NCBI GenBank assembly: GCA_965214635.1
Contig: OZ243964.1
Location: 1,054,001 to 1,118,000 of the forward strand
DNA length: 64,000 bases
DNA from: Bin90 sp965214635
GTDB lineage: Bacteria > Chloroflexota > Dehalococcoidia > Lucifugimonadales > JADFKI01
Reading direction: 5' to 3'
The position numbers and the translations under genes are program-made. Below the pieces are notes generated by a model. That model saw only the letters and a list, made by a program, of their open reading frames with translations, searched no databases and was not told the DNA's origin. Below are positions 35,748-45,333 of the stretch, in pieces. Every line of letters starts with the position of its first letter. Position 1 is the first letter of the stretch.

Positions 35748-36734
35748 TCACGATGCGGCGGCGGCAAACCTCTGCGCCTCGTCCGTTGTGGGCATCGCTG
35801 CTGTGTCCCCTTGCCGCGTGCAGGTGAGCGCCCCGCATGCGTTGGCGATTTCCAGCGCATATGCTAGCGTCGCCGCACGCTTATCGGTGTCCGCCGCAAG
35901 GAACGCCCGCATATCGGTGCGCTCCAAGATGCTGCCCAGCAGCCCTGCCACAAACGCATCTCCAGCGCCCACCGGATCCACCACATCTACGGCGTAGCCG
36001 TGGTGCGCCACTAGGCTATGCCCATCAAACGCCACTGCGCCCTCTGTCCCGCGTGTTACCATCACCACGCCGTCGCTCATGCGCTGAAAATGGAGCGCGT
36101 ACTCGGCGGCGCTCCACTCCTTGCCCCACACGACCTCCGCCTCGTCGTGCCCGAGCTTGAATATCGAGGCTTCGCGCGCTATCCGCTCGAACACATCGCG
36201 CGCCTCCGCAGGCTGCCACAGCTGCTCTCGGTAGTTCAGGTCGAAGCTGACCGGTATGCTGTTGGCTGCGGCGTATTCCAGCGCGTCGAAAGTCGTTTGG
36301 CGGCAGGTGGCGCTCAGCGCCGGCGTAATGCCTGTTACATGCAGCAGGTCTGCGTCTTGCAGTGCTGGCAGCACATCATCGTGGAAGCTCAGGCGGCTTG
36401 CGGCGCTGCCGGCGCGAAAGTATGTCTTCACATGGGCGCCGTCGGCGTGATGGTTCAGGTATGATATGCCTGTGCGCTCGCCCGCATGCGTCTCCGCGCG
36501 CAGTGTCAGCCGTCCGACGAGTTCGGCGAGCACAAGCCGTCCCGCATCGTCTTCGCCCAGCCGGCTCACCCACACCGCCTCTACCCCCGGCGTTCCCAGC
36601 CGCATCAAGTCTGCCGCCATGTTGGACTCTGCGCCCGCGCAGTCCGGCATGTACGCCCCCGCTGCGCCGTACTCCCCCACGAACTCGGCGTTGTACTGCA
36701 CCATCGTCTCGCCGAATGTTACTACCTTTGCCAT
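35748..36734 (-). CDS. PfkB-family sugar kinase, 2-keto-3-deoxygluconate kinase-like
   Basis: 328 residues. The N-terminus (VTFGETMVQYN) and the C-terminal PfkB signature VDPVGAGDAFVAGLL with the catalytic Asp identify a ribokinase-fold kinase. The first signature and a GAAGAYMPDCAGAESNMA segment look most like KdgK, which phosphorylates 2-keto-3-deoxygluconate, but substrate is inferred only from similarity pattern. Single leftward gene. Confidence 0.88.
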   Translation of the reverse strand: MAKVVTFGETMVQYNAEFVGEYGAAGAYMPDCAGAESNMAADLMRLGTPGVEAVWVSRLGEDDAGRLVLAELVGRLTLRAETHAGERTGISYLNHHADGAHVKTYFRAGSAASRLSFHDDVLPALQDADLLHVTGITPALSATCRQTTFDALEYAAANSIPVSFDLNYREQLWQPAEARDVFERIAREASIFKLGHDEAEVVWGKEWSAAEYALHFQRMSDGVVMVTRGTEGAVAFDGHSLVAHHGYAVDVVDPVGAGDAFVAGLLGSILERTDMRAFLAADTDKRAATLAYALEIANACGALTCTRQGDTAAMPTTDEAQRFAAAAS

Positions 36735-37014
36735 GACACACTCCTAAATGCTTGCTGTCCCCCATCTATTGCCGCACCAATTTTTTGTCCTAGCCCCTAT
36801 CATAAATTGGTTGATAAGGCAGTGGTACGGGCATATACTGCATGAGGATGCTTGAAATGCGTTCCAAATTGGGTGGTGCGGACGCGGACGCAAGCATAAG
36901 CTTATACGGTTTGGGCTGCATTTGCGGACGGTGCGCCTGCCCATGTGTGCGGCAGGGGCTGACCGAACCCACCGCACAAGTCCCCCCAGCCACACCCTCC
37001 GCAAGGACACCGCA

Positions 37015-38328
37015 TTGGCGCTGAACATAAACCGACCGACCGCACTCAGGCGAAAGGTCGCAGCGCCTCCACGGCGTGCCACTGGTGAGCGTAAGCCGTT
37101 CTCCGTCGCTGCGCTGTTCGCATCCCCCATATTCGAGACGCTGCAAATTCGCGACTTTCGCTGGATATGGATAGGCTCGTTCATATCGTTCATGGCGATG
37201 AATATGCAGATGATAACGCGCGGGTGGCTCATCCTGCGCTTGGAGGACGATTCCCCACTTGCGCTCGTGCTTGTGATGGTTTCGTTCGCAGCGCCGATGA
37301 CGCTCGTATCGCTCGTGGGCGGCGCATTCGCCGACCGCTTCCCCAAGAAGTACCTCATCATCATCAGCCAAAGCGCCAACGCCCTGATGACCTTCGTGCT
37401 GGCGATGATGGACGCAAGCGGCGTCATATGGTTCGGCGCAGTGCTAATCATCGGTGTCATCAACGGCTCTATGATGGCTATCAATATGCCCAGCCGTCAG
37501 GCTATCATCTCCGACATTGTGCCGGAGAACAAGTTGATGAACGCCGTTGCGCTCAACAACTCTGCGATGAACCTGACGCGCATCATCGGGCCTGCGATAG
37601 CCGGCTTCCTGATAGTGTTCATCGGCACATCCGGCGTGTTCTACCTCATATCCATCGTCTATGTGCTGTCGGCGCTATCGCTGCTGATGGTTCGCAGCGC
37701 AGTCGTGCAGTCCAAATCTGCGCGCAAGAGCGTCGGCAAAGACATCTTCGACGGGCTGCGCTATGTTGCCGCCGATGCGAACTTGCGCGGGCTGATAGTG
37801 ATGGCGTTTCTGCCGTCCCTGTTCGGATTCACGCTGTTTGCGCTATTGCCTGTGTGGGGGCGTGAGGCGCTGGGTGTCAACTCTGCCGACCTCGGGCTGC
37901 TGATGACGATGATGGGCATAGGCGCGCTCATAGGCACTATCGGCTTGGCGTCGGTCCGCAACTTCAACCGACGCGGTGAACTGCTGCTCGGCTTGGGCAT
38001 CGTTTGGGGCATCGCGCTTGCGCTGATGGCGAACTCGCAGATATACCCGGTCGCCATGCCCTTCCTCATCATCATAGGGCTAATCAGCGCCGTGTACATG
38101 TCGTTGAACATGACGCTCACCCAGCTGATTGCGGCGCCGGAGATGCGCGGCCGCGTGATGAGCATAATGATGATGACCTTCGGGCTAATGCCACTCGGCT
38201 CTATGCCCTTCGGCTGGGCGGCAGAGTACATCGGAACGGCAAACGCCCTCACCATCAGCGGCATAGCGCTTGCGCTGCTGACAGGCGCCTTCGCCTTCAC
38301 AAACCCCGCTAGCAGACGCATCCGCTAG
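37015..38328 (+). CDS. MFS transporter
   Basis: 437 residues from the TTG at 37015 (AAGGA 7 nt upstream); a longer frame back to 36922 adds a non-typical leader. After a basic N-terminus about twelve hydrophobic helices follow. The loop GGAFADRFPKKYLIIISQ between helices 2 and 3 corresponds to the MFS G-x-x-x-D-R-x-x-R/K motif. The first lines (FRWIWIGSFISFMAMNMQMI) resemble the enterobactin-exporter-like (EntS) MFS group. Substrate unknown. Confidence 0.85.
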   Translation: MALNINRPTALRRKVAAPPRRATGERKPFSVAALFASPIFETLQIRDFRWIWIGSFISFMAMNMQMITRGWLILRLEDDSPLALVLVMVSFAAPMTLVSLVGGAFADRFPKKYLIIISQSANALMTFVLAMMDASGVIWFGAVLIIGVINGSMMAINMPSRQAIISDIVPENKLMNAVALNNSAMNLTRIIGPAIAGFLIVFIGTSGVFYLISIVYVLSALSLLMVRSAVVQSKSARKSVGKDIFDGLRYVAADANLRGLIVMAFLPSLFGFTLFALLPVWGREALGVNSADLGLLMTMMGIGALIGTIGLASVRNFNRRGELLLGLGIVWGIALALMANSQIYPVAMPFLIIIGLISAVYMSLNMTLTQLIAAPEMRGRVMSIMMMTFGLMPLGSMPFGWAAEYIGTANALTISGIALALLTGAFAFTNPASRRIR

Positions 38329-38350
38329 GAGGCGCAGCCTCGCATTGTCC

Positions 38351-39205
38351 CTAGACCCGCTCGTATTCGCCGTCCGGCGTGGTTCGCACCCTGCCCTCGT
38401 GCTCGAGTTTGATGATGTGGGCGCGTATTTGGCTACGGGCGGTGTCCATCAGCGCCGGGTGGATGTTGCCGGCGTATATGGCGTGCAGCAAGGCGTCTAG
38501 GTTACGGTTGCCCGCGGCTATCAGCGCCGCAATCTGCTCTTCGCGCGCGATGCGATGCTGAACGAGTTCGTCTAGTTTGGCTTGCGGGGTATCGATAATG
38601 GGACCGTGCCCCGGCGCAATCAGCTTGGCGTAGTAGTGCATGAGCTTGCGCATCGACGCGATGTACGCCGCCATGTCGCCATGTTCGGGGCTGATGACGG
38701 TTGTTCCCGTGCCAAGTATCATGTCGCCGCTGAACAGCACGCCCGCCTGTCGGTGGATGATGCACAGGCTGCCCAGCGTATGTCCCGGCGTGTGAACGAA
38801 CTCCAGCGTTGTGCCGCCGAGTTCTAATGTATCGCCGTCTCTCACAACGGCATCCACTCTTGCATCGTCGGACAGGTCGGCATCGATGGCGGTGCGCTCA
38901 TGTTCGTTGCATGTGATTGCGCCGCCTGTGGCATCGCGCAGCGCCACTGCCCCGCCGATGTGGTCGCCGTGCCTGTGCGTCAGGATGCTGGCGGCGATGG
39001 GCGGCTCGCCCTGCGCGCGCCAGAAGCTGAGCTGGGCGTCCACCTCATCCGGCTCCCCGTAAGCGCTGTCGATGAACACAGCGCGCTCGCTGCCCACAAC
39101 TAGATACACATTCGGGGTGTACACGCCGACATGTGCGCCCTCTCCCGTGACTATCTGATGCACGCCGGGAGCTATTTCGCTGACGAGGGTCTTTCTTTGT
39201 TCCAT
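38351..39205 (-). CDS. MBL-fold metallo-hydrolase
   Basis: 284 residues from the ATG at 39205. The metal-binding motif THRHGDHIGG (HxHxDH) is followed by HTPGHTLGSLCI (His) and LFSGDMILG (Asp), then GHGPII with the last His. A C-terminal helical domain rich in Arg and His resembles the winged-helix tail of LACTB2-like proteins, which are RNA/DNA nucleases or hydrolases. All ligands are present. It is convergent to the MFS gene. Confidence 0.88.
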   Translation of the reverse strand: MEQRKTLVSEIAPGVHQIVTGEGAHVGVYTPNVYLVVGSERAVFIDSAYGEPDEVDAQLSFWRAQGEPPIAASILTHRHGDHIGGAVALRDATGGAITCNEHERTAIDADLSDDARVDAVVRDGDTLELGGTTLEFVHTPGHTLGSLCIIHRQAGVLFSGDMILGTGTTVISPEHGDMAAYIASMRKLMHYYAKLIAPGHGPIIDTPQAKLDELVQHRIAREEQIAALIAAGNRNLDALLHAIYAGNIHPALMDTARSQIRAHIIKLEHEGRVRTTPDGEYERV

Positions 39206-39349
39206 AAGAAATAGCACAGAGTTTTGCGTGCTGATTCCGCACTTAAGACGCCACGCTACCATAAGCGCGCAAAAAAGTTCAAAATGACGCCACCACGAAC
39301 ACCAAAGCGGCACAGGGGAGTGAGGATACGAGAGTTTGGGGGATCCTGC

Positions 39350-39553
39350 CTACGGCACTCCGTAGGGGAGCATCTTCTTGATGCGCGGTGCGTCAGCGGG
39401 GCTGACATCTATCTTGCCAGTGTACTGACGCTTGACCTTGCTGGGCTTCTTGCGGCGGAGGTGGCTGCGATGCCCCTTCATCCGCACGAGCTTGCCCGTG
39501 GAGGTAACACGAAAGCGCGAGCGTGCGCCCTTGTGTGTCTTAAGTTTGGGCAA
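39350..39553 (-). CDS. rpmI: 50S ribosomal protein L35
   Basis: 67 residues from a TTG start at 39553, giving the family's PKLKTHKGARSRFRVT beginning. AGGAG lies 8 nt upstream, inside the infC coding end. The core GHRSHLRRKKPSKVKR is typical. The gene overlaps infC by 14 nt, so the two are translationally coupled. The usual next gene rplT (L20) does not follow here; the next leftward gene is the MBL hydrolase. Confidence 0.92.
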   Translation of the reverse strand: MPKLKTHKGARSRFRVTSTGKLVRMKGHRSHLRRKKPSKVKRQYTGKIDVSPADAPRIKKMLPYGVP

Positions 39554-40112
39554 CTTTCTGCTCCTGTGTGGATTTTTCGGCTTTATCTTTGTTCGGGTTC
39601 GGCACAAGCGTCATCGCCAAGAAGCGCCCCTCGAATGCTGGCGGGCGTTCCATCAGCGCATCATCCACGAGGTCGTTGGCGACGGTACGGAGCAGCTGCA
39701 TGCCAAGCTCGGGATGGGCTATTTCGCGCCCGCGGAACATCACAGACACCTTGACCTTTGCGCCGCCGTCTAGCAGTCGCTTGGCTAGCCGCGTCTTGGC
39801 AGACAGATCGTGCTGTCCGATGCGCGTCTTCAAGCGCACCTCTCGCAGCTGCTGCATCGACTTTGCTTTGCGTGCCTTGCGGGCTTCGCGTTCTTTGCGC
39901 GTGTTGTCGTACTTGAACTTGCCGTAGTCCATTATGCGACACACAGGCGGCTGCGCCATAGGCGCTACCTCCACTAGGTCTAGCCCGCGATCGTCGGCGA
40001 TTGCCATCGCTTGGCGCGTCGGCATAACGCCCAGCTGGTTGCCTTGGTCGTCCACAAGGCGCACCTCTGGCACGCGTATACGGTGATTGACTCGATACTC
40101 TCGTGGGGGGAT
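39540..40112 (-). CDS. infC: Translation initiation factor IF-3, AUC start
   Basis: 190 residues. The conserved N-terminal segment EYRVNHRIRVPEVRLVDD is only included if translation starts upstream of the GTG at 40073. The only well-placed codon is ATC at 40112-40110, preceded by AAGAGGTG with 6 nt spacing; an ATT lies further up at about 40130. Non-AUG starts (AUU in E. coli, AUC in Myxococcus) are a known infC feature and let IF-3 repress its own synthesis. Both IF-3 domains are complete, including the MDYGKFKYD linker region. Confidence 0.9.
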   Translation of the reverse strand: MPPREYRVNHRIRVPEVRLVDDQGNQLGVMPTRQAMAIADDRGLDLVEVAPMAQPPVCRIMDYGKFKYDNTRKEREARKARKAKSMQQLREVRLKTRIGQHDLSAKTRLAKRLLDGGAKVKVSVMFRGREIAHPELGMQLLRTVANDLVDDALMERPPAFEGRFLAMTLVPNPNKDKAEKSTQEQKVAQT

Positions 40113-40149
40113 GAGTTCACCTCTTGTAATGAAAACTGCTAATCATGTG

Positions 40150-40177
40150 ATTGTAGCAGGAATATAGCACAAGTAAA
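40150..40177 (-). promoter_or_regulatory. Candidate promoter of infC-rpmI
   Basis: On the minus strand TTTACT (40177-40172) and TACAAT (40155-40150) are 16 bp apart. Transcription would start near 40143, about 30 nt before the proposed AUC codon, so infC-rpmI could be expressed apart from thrS. Confidence 0.45.
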
Positions 40178-40221
40178 AAAACTAGGCAATACCTGCACAC
40201 GGGCAAAATTAGGCTGTGTCA

Positions 40222-40258
40222 GTTCCCCTGTGAGGGCTGTCTGCTCCCACGGGGGAAC
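40222..40258 (-). terminator. Hairpin after thrS
   Basis: GTTCCCC and GGGGAAC pair 7 bp over a 23-nt loop just after the thrS stop on the minus strand. There is no directly attached U-run; the next T-run (seven T) is about 45 nt further on. It may be a processing or partial termination site between thrS and infC. Confidence 0.4.
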
Positions 40259-40266
40259 CGCCTTGC

Positions 40267-42009
40267 CTAACGCCGTTCCGCAGTGTCCCCGTCGATGCGT
40301 GCGATGATGTCGGCGACGGGCATTGCGCCCAGGTTCTCGCCGGAGCGCAGGCGCACGGCAGCGGCATCTGCGGTCGCCTCGCGGTCGCCCACCACCAGCA
40401 TATAGGGTATCTTCTGAAGCTGCGCCTCGCGTATCTTGGCGTTCATTCGCTCGCTGCGGGCGTCGGATTGCGCGCGGATGCCAGCAGCCGCAAGCTGCGA
40501 CCGCACACTCTCGGCGTACTCCACATGCCTGTCCGCAATGGGGATGACCATCGCCTGCACCGGCGCAAGCCACACCGGGAACGCCCCGCCGTGATGCTCT
40601 ATGAGCACGCCGATGAAGCGCTCTAGCGACCCCAGCAGCGCACGATGCACCATGTATGGCTGGTGTTCCTGCCCGTCTTCGCCGATGTATGTCAGCCCAA
40701 ACCGCTCCGGCAGGTTGAAGTCGAACTGCACCGTCGTGCATTGCCACATGCGCCCGATGGCGTCGCGGATGTGCACATCTATCTTGGGGCCATAGAATGC
40801 GCCGCCGCCCTCGTCGATGCCATAGGGCATCCCGCGCCGCTCCAGCGTGCTTCTCAACGATTCGGTAGCCAGTTCCCAGCGCTCTGCATCGCCCACCGCC
40901 TTCTCCGGGCGCGTGGACAGCATCACCTCAAAGTCGCTGAACCCGAACGCCGTGAGCAGCTTGAGGTCTAGATCCAAGACGCCGTTCACCTCATCTGCCA
41001 CTTGGTCAGGGCGACAGAAGATGTGGGCATCATCCTGCGTCATCCCGCGCACGCGCATCAAGCCGTGCAGCACGCCGCCACGCTCGTAGCGATACACCGA
41101 CCCCAGCTCGCCGATGCGCATCGGCAGTTCGCGATAGCTCCGCATCGCCGTGCGATAGTACATGATGTGGAACGGGCAGTTCATCGGCTTCAGATAGTAG
41201 TCTTGGCCGTCCGTTTCCATTGCGGCGTACATGTTCTCTTTGTAGAAGTCCAAGTGGCCGCTTGTCTCCCACAGCGTCGAGCGTCCGATGTGCGGCGTAT
41301 AGGCGAGGTCGTAGCCAGCGGCGTAGTGTTCCTGCTTCCAGAAGTCTTCTATGACGCCGCGCAGCCGCGCTCCTTTTGGATGCCAGATGATTAAGCCCGG
41401 GCCGAGTTCGTCGTGAACCGAGAACAGGTCGAGTTGCCTGCCAAGCAAGCGATGGTCGCGCCGCTTGGCTTCTTCTAGGCGGTGGATGTGCTCGTCGAGC
41501 GCCGCCTTGGACTCGAACGCTGTGCCATAGATGCGCTGGAGCATAGGGCGCTTTTCGTCGCCGCGCCAGTATGCCCCCGCCACGCTCAGCAGCTTGAATG
41601 CGGGTATCTTGCCCGTGGACGGCACATGCGGTCCGGCGCAAAGATCTTCGAATGCGCCGTGCTTGTATGTGGATATGGGTTCGTCTGGCGGGATTTCGCC
41701 GATGATTTCCAGCTTCAGCGGCTCGTCAGCGTGCAGGTCGAGCGCCTCGTCGCGCGGGTATTCGCTGTACTCAAACGCAAGGTCTTTGGCGACCACAGCG
41801 CGCATGCGCCGCTCTATAGCCCGCAAGTCCTCTTCGCGTAGCGGCTCGGACATCAGGAAGTCGTAGTAGAAGCCGTCCTCTGTGGGCGGGCCGATGGCGA
41901 GCTTCGCCTCAGGGTACATCTGCGTAACCACATCCGCCATCACATGCGCCGCCGAGTGGCGGATGCGCTGCCGGAGGTCGGCAAGGTCAGGGTCTTGTCG
42001 CAAAACCAT
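40267..42009 (-). CDS. thrS: Threonine--tRNA ligase, lacking the TGS domain
   Basis: 580 residues. The protein begins close to the editing (second additional) domain, with RIRHSAAHVMADVV containing the HxxxH motif, and lacks the ~60-residue N-terminal TGS domain of E. coli ThrRS. The class II catalytic core includes NCPFHIMYY (zinc Cys), RYERGGVLHGLMRVRGMTQD (motif 2) and HRALLGSLERFIGVL (motif 3). A C-terminal anticodon-binding domain follows. It charges tRNA-Thr. Order thrS-infC-rpmI is conserved in bacteria. Confidence 0.95.
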   Translation of the reverse strand: MVLRQDPDLADLRQRIRHSAAHVMADVVTQMYPEAKLAIGPPTEDGFYYDFLMSEPLREEDLRAIERRMRAVVAKDLAFEYSEYPRDEALDLHADEPLKLEIIGEIPPDEPISTYKHGAFEDLCAGPHVPSTGKIPAFKLLSVAGAYWRGDEKRPMLQRIYGTAFESKAALDEHIHRLEEAKRRDHRLLGRQLDLFSVHDELGPGLIIWHPKGARLRGVIEDFWKQEHYAAGYDLAYTPHIGRSTLWETSGHLDFYKENMYAAMETDGQDYYLKPMNCPFHIMYYRTAMRSYRELPMRIGELGSVYRYERGGVLHGLMRVRGMTQDDAHIFCRPDQVADEVNGVLDLDLKLLTAFGFSDFEVMLSTRPEKAVGDAERWELATESLRSTLERRGMPYGIDEGGGAFYGPKIDVHIRDAIGRMWQCTTVQFDFNLPERFGLTYIGEDGQEHQPYMVHRALLGSLERFIGVLIEHHGGAFPVWLAPVQAMVIPIADRHVEYAESVRSQLAAAGIRAQSDARSERMNAKIREAQLQKIPYMLVVGDREATADAAAVRLRSGENLGAMPVADIIARIDGDTAERR

Positions 42010-42549
42010 TTGATTTTATCCTCCCAGTTTGTGGCGCTATGCGCTGCGAGTGCGCCCGGGCATTCGGCTTGGCATAGCGCATCACATCGTAGTTCGTCAG
42101 CCGCGCATCCATATCTCATAATCTATGCGGATGCGCCTCTACGAAAAATCCGCGCGGGCGTTGTGCGTAACCCGTGCGGCAAACGGAAGCCTCCCACGCT
42201 GCAATGCGGCAGCGGGAGGCTGTGTAGTGAGGTACCGAATGCGTCGAAACGATACTGCGGGTGGATAATTCAGGCGGTCCCCAAAACGAAACATCCTCTC
42301 AAACATCATATACGCCAAGCGCAATTACATTATATCCATCCGCCGGCGGCACGGTCAAGATTTGCTGCGCCCGCCTGCATCAGGATGTGCATCAGCCCAG
42401 CAATGAAATAGCCCCGCTAGGGCAAGGTTTTTAGTGTACAGGCAGACTACACCGGGTGTCGGCGTTGCAGGTTGGCACAGCCGCACATTAAGGCGTATGC
42501 TTTGCGGGCGGCACGGCATAGACACGGCGCGCAGATATGGGGATACGAC
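42010..42549. other. Intergenic region with a strong hairpin in the thrS leader
   Basis: Read leftward, AGCCTCCC-GCTGC and GCAGC-(G)-TGGGAGGCT pair over about 14 bp around 42188-42221, with weak T content after it. It is about 180 nt ahead of thrS and might act as an attenuator, but I find no T-box consensus. The rest of the stretch shows no gene I would support. Confidence 0.45.
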
Positions 42550-42690
42550 ATGCGGCAGCAGACGAACCGCAGGCGCAGACGGCGCAGAAACCGCCGCCAA
42601 CGCAAGCCTACGGGCGGCGTTCCTTGGTGGCTCATTGTCGCCGCAGTGGCGATAGCGCTCGCATTCGCCGCAAGCCGCATCATAGACTGA
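42550..42690 (+). CDS. Putative 46-residue Arg-rich membrane protein
   Basis: ATG at 42550 gives MRQQTNRRRRRRRNRRQRK, then one helix (WWLIVAAVAIALAFAASRI). The basic cytoplasmic end and single helix are a believable small membrane protein. There is only a weak GGGGA ahead of the start, and homology is unknown. Confidence 0.35.
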   Translation: MRQQTNRRRRRRRNRRQRKPTGGVPWWLIVAAVAIALAFAASRIID

Positions 42691-43005
42691 CGCTAGCACG
42701 CCGCACAAGTGTCTGTGCTAGGTCATTCGGCAGTTTCGATGAGCGCTCCGCTTGCTACTGATGGCGGCGGCGAGTATCATTTACCCGTCAAGCGCCGCAG
42801 CAGTATGAGCGCTCACAACCACATCGACGCGCATAGTCAGGACGGCGGTCGCCGAATGCGAATATTACGGAAGAGCATGTTACAAAGGACGGAAATTACG
42901 CAGCCCGAAGCCTAGTGCAAACCCGCTATATCACCATAGTTTCAATCTCGGCTGCGTAAATCTTGGCAAGGACGAAAAACCACAGAAACAGAAGGGGATG
43001 GTGCA
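42691..43005. other. Intergenic region without recognised feature
   Basis: No supported gene. AGAAGGGGA just before 43006 is the ribosome-binding site of the dehydrogenase; a promoter must lie here but no clear -35/-10 pair stands out. Confidence 0.4.
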
Positions 43006-43902
43006 ATGGCAGGAATGAAAATCGGGTTCATTGGCGTCGGGTTCATGGGGCGGCATATGGCACGCAACATCGCGCTAGGCGGCTACGATATGACCGTGTT
43101 CGACATACGCAAGGAAGCGGCAGACGAACTTCTGTCGCTGGGCGCATCGTGGGCGGACAGCCCGGCGGCGGTCGCAGCGGCGAGTGATGTCGTGTTCACA
43201 TCACTGCCCCGACCGCAGGATGTGGAAGAGGTGGCGCTAGGCGAGGGCGGCATTCTCAGCGGCGCAGGCAGCGGCACGGTGTTCTTTGACCTGAGCACCA
43301 CCGACCCCGACACCATGTATCGCATCAGCGCCGCATGCCGAGACGCGGGCATCACCGTGCTAGACGCACCGGTCAGCGGCGGCACAGCAGGCGCAGAGAA
43401 CGCCACGCTATGCGTGATGGTGGGTGGCGACGAGAGCACATACCAGCGCTGCAAGCCCGTGCTCGACAAGATAGGCGACAAGGTGATGTACTGCGGCGAG
43501 CTTGGCGCAGGCGCGGTGTGCAAAATCGTCAACAACCTCATCGGTCTCAGCGTGGGTGTGCTGCTCTCCGAAGCCTTCAGCCTCGGCGTCAAGGCGGGCG
43601 TAGACCCGCAGACGCTCTTCACCGCTGTGTCTGGCAGCTCTGGCAACACCCAGAGCATGCAGGGCTTGCCCGAAGGCTTGTTCAAGGGCAACTTCGAGCC
43701 GGGCTTCCAGCTAGACCTTGCCGCCAAGGATGTCGGGCTTGCCACCGAAATGGGGCGGAGACTGCGCGTGCCTATGGAGGTGGCGAACACCGTCCAGCAA
43801 CGATACATCGCCGGGCAGAACAAGGGCTGGGGCAGGCTCAGCGCAGGCGCAGTCGCCCGTGTGCAGGAAGAGCGCTCCGGCGTAGAAATCAGAACCGAGT
43901 GA
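43006..43902 (+). CDS. NAD(P)-dependent beta-hydroxyacid dehydrogenase
   Basis: 298 residues. The dinucleotide motif GFIGVGFMGRHMARNI, the substrate signature VLDAPVSGGTAGAEN and the catalytic Lys segment AVCKIVNNLIG define the 3-hydroxyisobutyrate dehydrogenase / tartronate semialdehyde reductase family. Substrate is a beta-hydroxyacid; which one is not visible. It is followed after 3 nt by the M16 peptidase gene, so the two are probably co-transcribed, although no shared pathway is obvious. Confidence 0.9.
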   Translation: MAGMKIGFIGVGFMGRHMARNIALGGYDMTVFDIRKEAADELLSLGASWADSPAAVAAASDVVFTSLPRPQDVEEVALGEGGILSGAGSGTVFFDLSTTDPDTMYRISAACRDAGITVLDAPVSGGTAGAENATLCVMVGGDESTYQRCKPVLDKIGDKVMYCGELGAGAVCKIVNNLIGLSVGVLLSEAFSLGVKAGVDPQTLFTAVSGSSGNTQSMQGLPEGLFKGNFEPGFQLDLAAKDVGLATEMGRRLRVPMEVANTVQQRYIAGQNKGWGRLSAGAVARVQEERSGVEIRTE

Positions 43903-43905
43903 TCC

Positions 43906-45168
43906 GTGCACAAAAAGACAACACTAGACAACGGGCTTCGCATCGTTACCAGCGAGATGCCGCACACCCGCTCGGTTACAATCTGTGCGTTCATTGGCGT
44001 CGGCTCGCGCTACGAAGACGATCACGAAGCCGGTCTGTCCCACTTCCTCGAGCATATGGTCTTCAAGGGCACCGAGCGCCGCCCCGAGCCGCAGCAGATT
44101 ACCGCTGCAATCGAAGGCGACGGCGGGATCATCAACGCCTTAACCGAGCACGAGTTCACGATGTACTGGTGCAAGGTGTCGCAGCCGCACTTCGAAACCA
44201 GCATAGAACTGCTCGTGGATATGCTCCGCAACTCCCTGCTCAAGCCCGACGACATCGAAAAAGAGCGGATGGTCATCTTCGAGGAGCTGGCAGTCTCCAA
44301 TGACTACCCCGGATACAGGGTTGAAACGCTGATAGACGAACTCGTTTGGCACGGACATCCGCTCGGGCGCGACATCGGCGGCACGCGCGAATCCGTCGCC
44401 GACATCACGCGCGACATGATGCTCCGCTGGCTGTCCGACTACTATGCGCCGTCGAATATCGTCATCAGCGTCGCAGGCGCAGTGTCGCACGATGCGGTCG
44501 TGGCGCATGCGGCGGCGCTGTGCGACGGCTGGGACGCCGGCACGGGCGATGGCTGGCTGCCATTCGAGGGAACGCAATCTGCCCCAAAGGTGAGCTTGGA
44601 GTATCGCAAGACAGAGCAGACGCACATGTGCATTGCGCTCCCCGCCGTATCGCTGACACACCCGCACCGCTACCCACTAGACCTGCTGAGCGTTGCGCTC
44701 GGCGAGGGCATGAGCAGTCGCCTGTTCGTGGAAGTGCGCGAAAAGCGTGGGCTAGCATACGATGTGCACAGCGAGGCGATACACTTCTCGGACACCGGCT
44801 CGCTGGTGATTTCTGCGGGCGTTGACCCAAAACGCATCTACGATGCCACACAAACCATCTTGGAGCAGTTGGGCGAGCTGGGGGATGGCGTGCCGGAGGA
44901 CGAGATTGAGCGTGCGAAGCGGTTGAGCTGCGGGCGGCTGCTGCTCAGCATGGAAGACACGCGCGCCGTAGCGACTCGGCTCGGGCAGAGCGAGCTGATG
45001 CTTGGCGAAGTCCCCGACCTAGACGACCTGACCGCAGCCATCGACGCCGTAACCTACGACGACACCCGCAGCGTCGCCAACGACCTGCTGCTGCCAGACA
45101 ATCTCAGCATGGCCGTCGTGGGCCCCTGCCGCGGACAGCGCCGCCTAGAGCGTATGCTACGGTTCTAG
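43906..45168 (+). CDS. M16 family zinc metallopeptidase
   Basis: 420 residues, GTG start. The inverted zinc motif HFLEHMVFKG (HxxEH) is near residue 46, with the third ligand Glu expected about 75 residues later in the NALTEHEFTMYW-to-FEELAVSND region. The second half-domain carries the R/Y pair region (REKRGLAYDVHSE). Close to bacterial PqqL/mitochondrial-processing-peptidase-like proteins. It degrades or processes short peptides. Length matches the single-unit M16B type. Confidence 0.92.
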   Translation: MHKKTTLDNGLRIVTSEMPHTRSVTICAFIGVGSRYEDDHEAGLSHFLEHMVFKGTERRPEPQQITAAIEGDGGIINALTEHEFTMYWCKVSQPHFETSIELLVDMLRNSLLKPDDIEKERMVIFEELAVSNDYPGYRVETLIDELVWHGHPLGRDIGGTRESVADITRDMMLRWLSDYYAPSNIVISVAGAVSHDAVVAHAAALCDGWDAGTGDGWLPFEGTQSAPKVSLEYRKTEQTHMCIALPAVSLTHPHRYPLDLLSVALGEGMSSRLFVEVREKRGLAYDVHSEAIHFSDTGSLVISAGVDPKRIYDATQTILEQLGELGDGVPEDEIERAKRLSCGRLLLSMEDTRAVATRLGQSELMLGEVPDLDDLTAAIDAVTYDDTRSVANDLLLPDNLSMAVVGPCRGQRRLERMLRF

Positions 45169-45333
45169 CTGCTGTCAGTCCGCGGCTTCCCACCATCATG
45201 CCGCCACTCCCAACCTTATTTCTTGCATAGCCTAAATCGCCAATTGTTACTTCCTCGTATGCTATGCTAGATATATAGATTAGGACGGAAGACGCTCGAT
45301 GCTTGGGGCATTTTATAGAGGGAGAGGTGAGCC

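Noticed and set aside
42189..42300. Possible T-box riboswitch before thrS
   Set aside because: A strong hairpin exists, but the conserved T-box sequence and a clear specifier loop are not visible.
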